64,000 nt of DNA from Cylindrotheca closterium (Eukaryota; Bacillariophyta; Bacillariophyceae; Bacillariales; Bacillariaceae). The translations under genes were made by a program, and so were the position numbers. A model generated the notes under the pieces. The model was given only the letters and a program-made list of their open reading frames with translations, had not been told where the DNA came from and did not search any database. Below are positions 63,999 through 64,000 of the stretch, one piece after another (the first letter of the stretch is position 1; the number at the start of each line of letters is the position of its first letter). The DNA lies in assembly GCA_933822405.4 (NCBI GenBank), contig CAKOGP040000001.1, forward strand, positions 1,053,036 to 1,117,035, read 5' to 3'.

Positions 63999-64000
63999 GT

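Noticed and set aside
1..64000. tRNA, rRNA and other structural RNA genes
   Set aside because: I looked for the GGTTCRANNCC-type T-arm and other conserved boxes in the spacers and found none that fit; small nuclear or nucleolar RNAs could be missed by eye.

Overview
The window is nuclear DNA from a photosynthetic stramenopile, most likely a diatom and probably a pennate one. Short GT-AG introns (about 60-180 nt) interrupt roughly half of the compact genes, which lie on both strands with very short spacers. Several proteins start with an ER signal peptide followed at once by an aromatic residue (AAAF-TT, TSAF-TL, TTAF-VV, TAAF-SS, TTGF-GN), the bipartite presequence used to reach a complex red-lineage plastid. 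The species cannot be named from sequence alone. Coding sequences were rebuilt exon by exon, and every multi-exon model given here closes in frame.

Layout. 1-7 kb: the 3' part of an hnRNP H/F-type RNA-binding gene, a small glutamine-rich membrane protein, plastid acetolactate synthase and a NEDD1-type WD40 protein. 7-16 kb: plastid RimM, Elongator ELP1, complex III core protein 2 (QCR2), the spindle checkpoint protein MAD2 and the Fe-S scaffold ISCU. 16-24.5 kb: a TMEM234 homologue, a 307-base assembly gap, a single-CXC repeat protein, the DNA polymerase delta catalytic subunit and an unknown single-pass membrane protein. 25-28.4 kb: histone H3 with a 12-nt microexon, and a TMEM87-type GOST membrane protein. 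28.5-30.1 kb: a decayed DNA transposon with terminal inverted repeats and two arrays of 30-bp hairpin units. 30.4-42.2 kb: a large TPR protein resembling TFIIIC TFC4/GTF3C3, plastid flavodoxin with an extra C-terminal domain, RPL10A, a plastid-type YchF/OLA1 GTPase, a small secreted or plastid protein and CCT5. 42.6-51.6 kb: UTP20 in three exons. 52-57.2 kb: an accessory block with a KAP P-loop NTPase that runs into a second domain across an A8 slippery run, a second inverted-repeat element, and a frame-broken ankyrin gene. 57.7-64 kb: a START-domain protein, a PAM2/Cys-rich microprotein, a minimal tRNA-splicing endonuclease, a plastid two-helix membrane protein, a lysine-rich protein and a WDR55 homologue cut by the window end.

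Most genes are housekeeping: RNA processing and ribosome assembly (UTP20, WDR55, RPL10A, RimM, SEN-type nuclease, ELP1, TFIIIC), cell division (NEDD1, MAD2, POLD1, H3), mitochondrial function (ISCU, QCR2) and plastid metabolism (ALS, flavodoxin). There is no operon-like functional grouping. The most unusual material is in the two transposon-derived blocks (28.5-30.1 and 52-57 kb), together with a POLD1 lacking two Fe-S ligands, the H3 microexon and the PAM2 microprotein.
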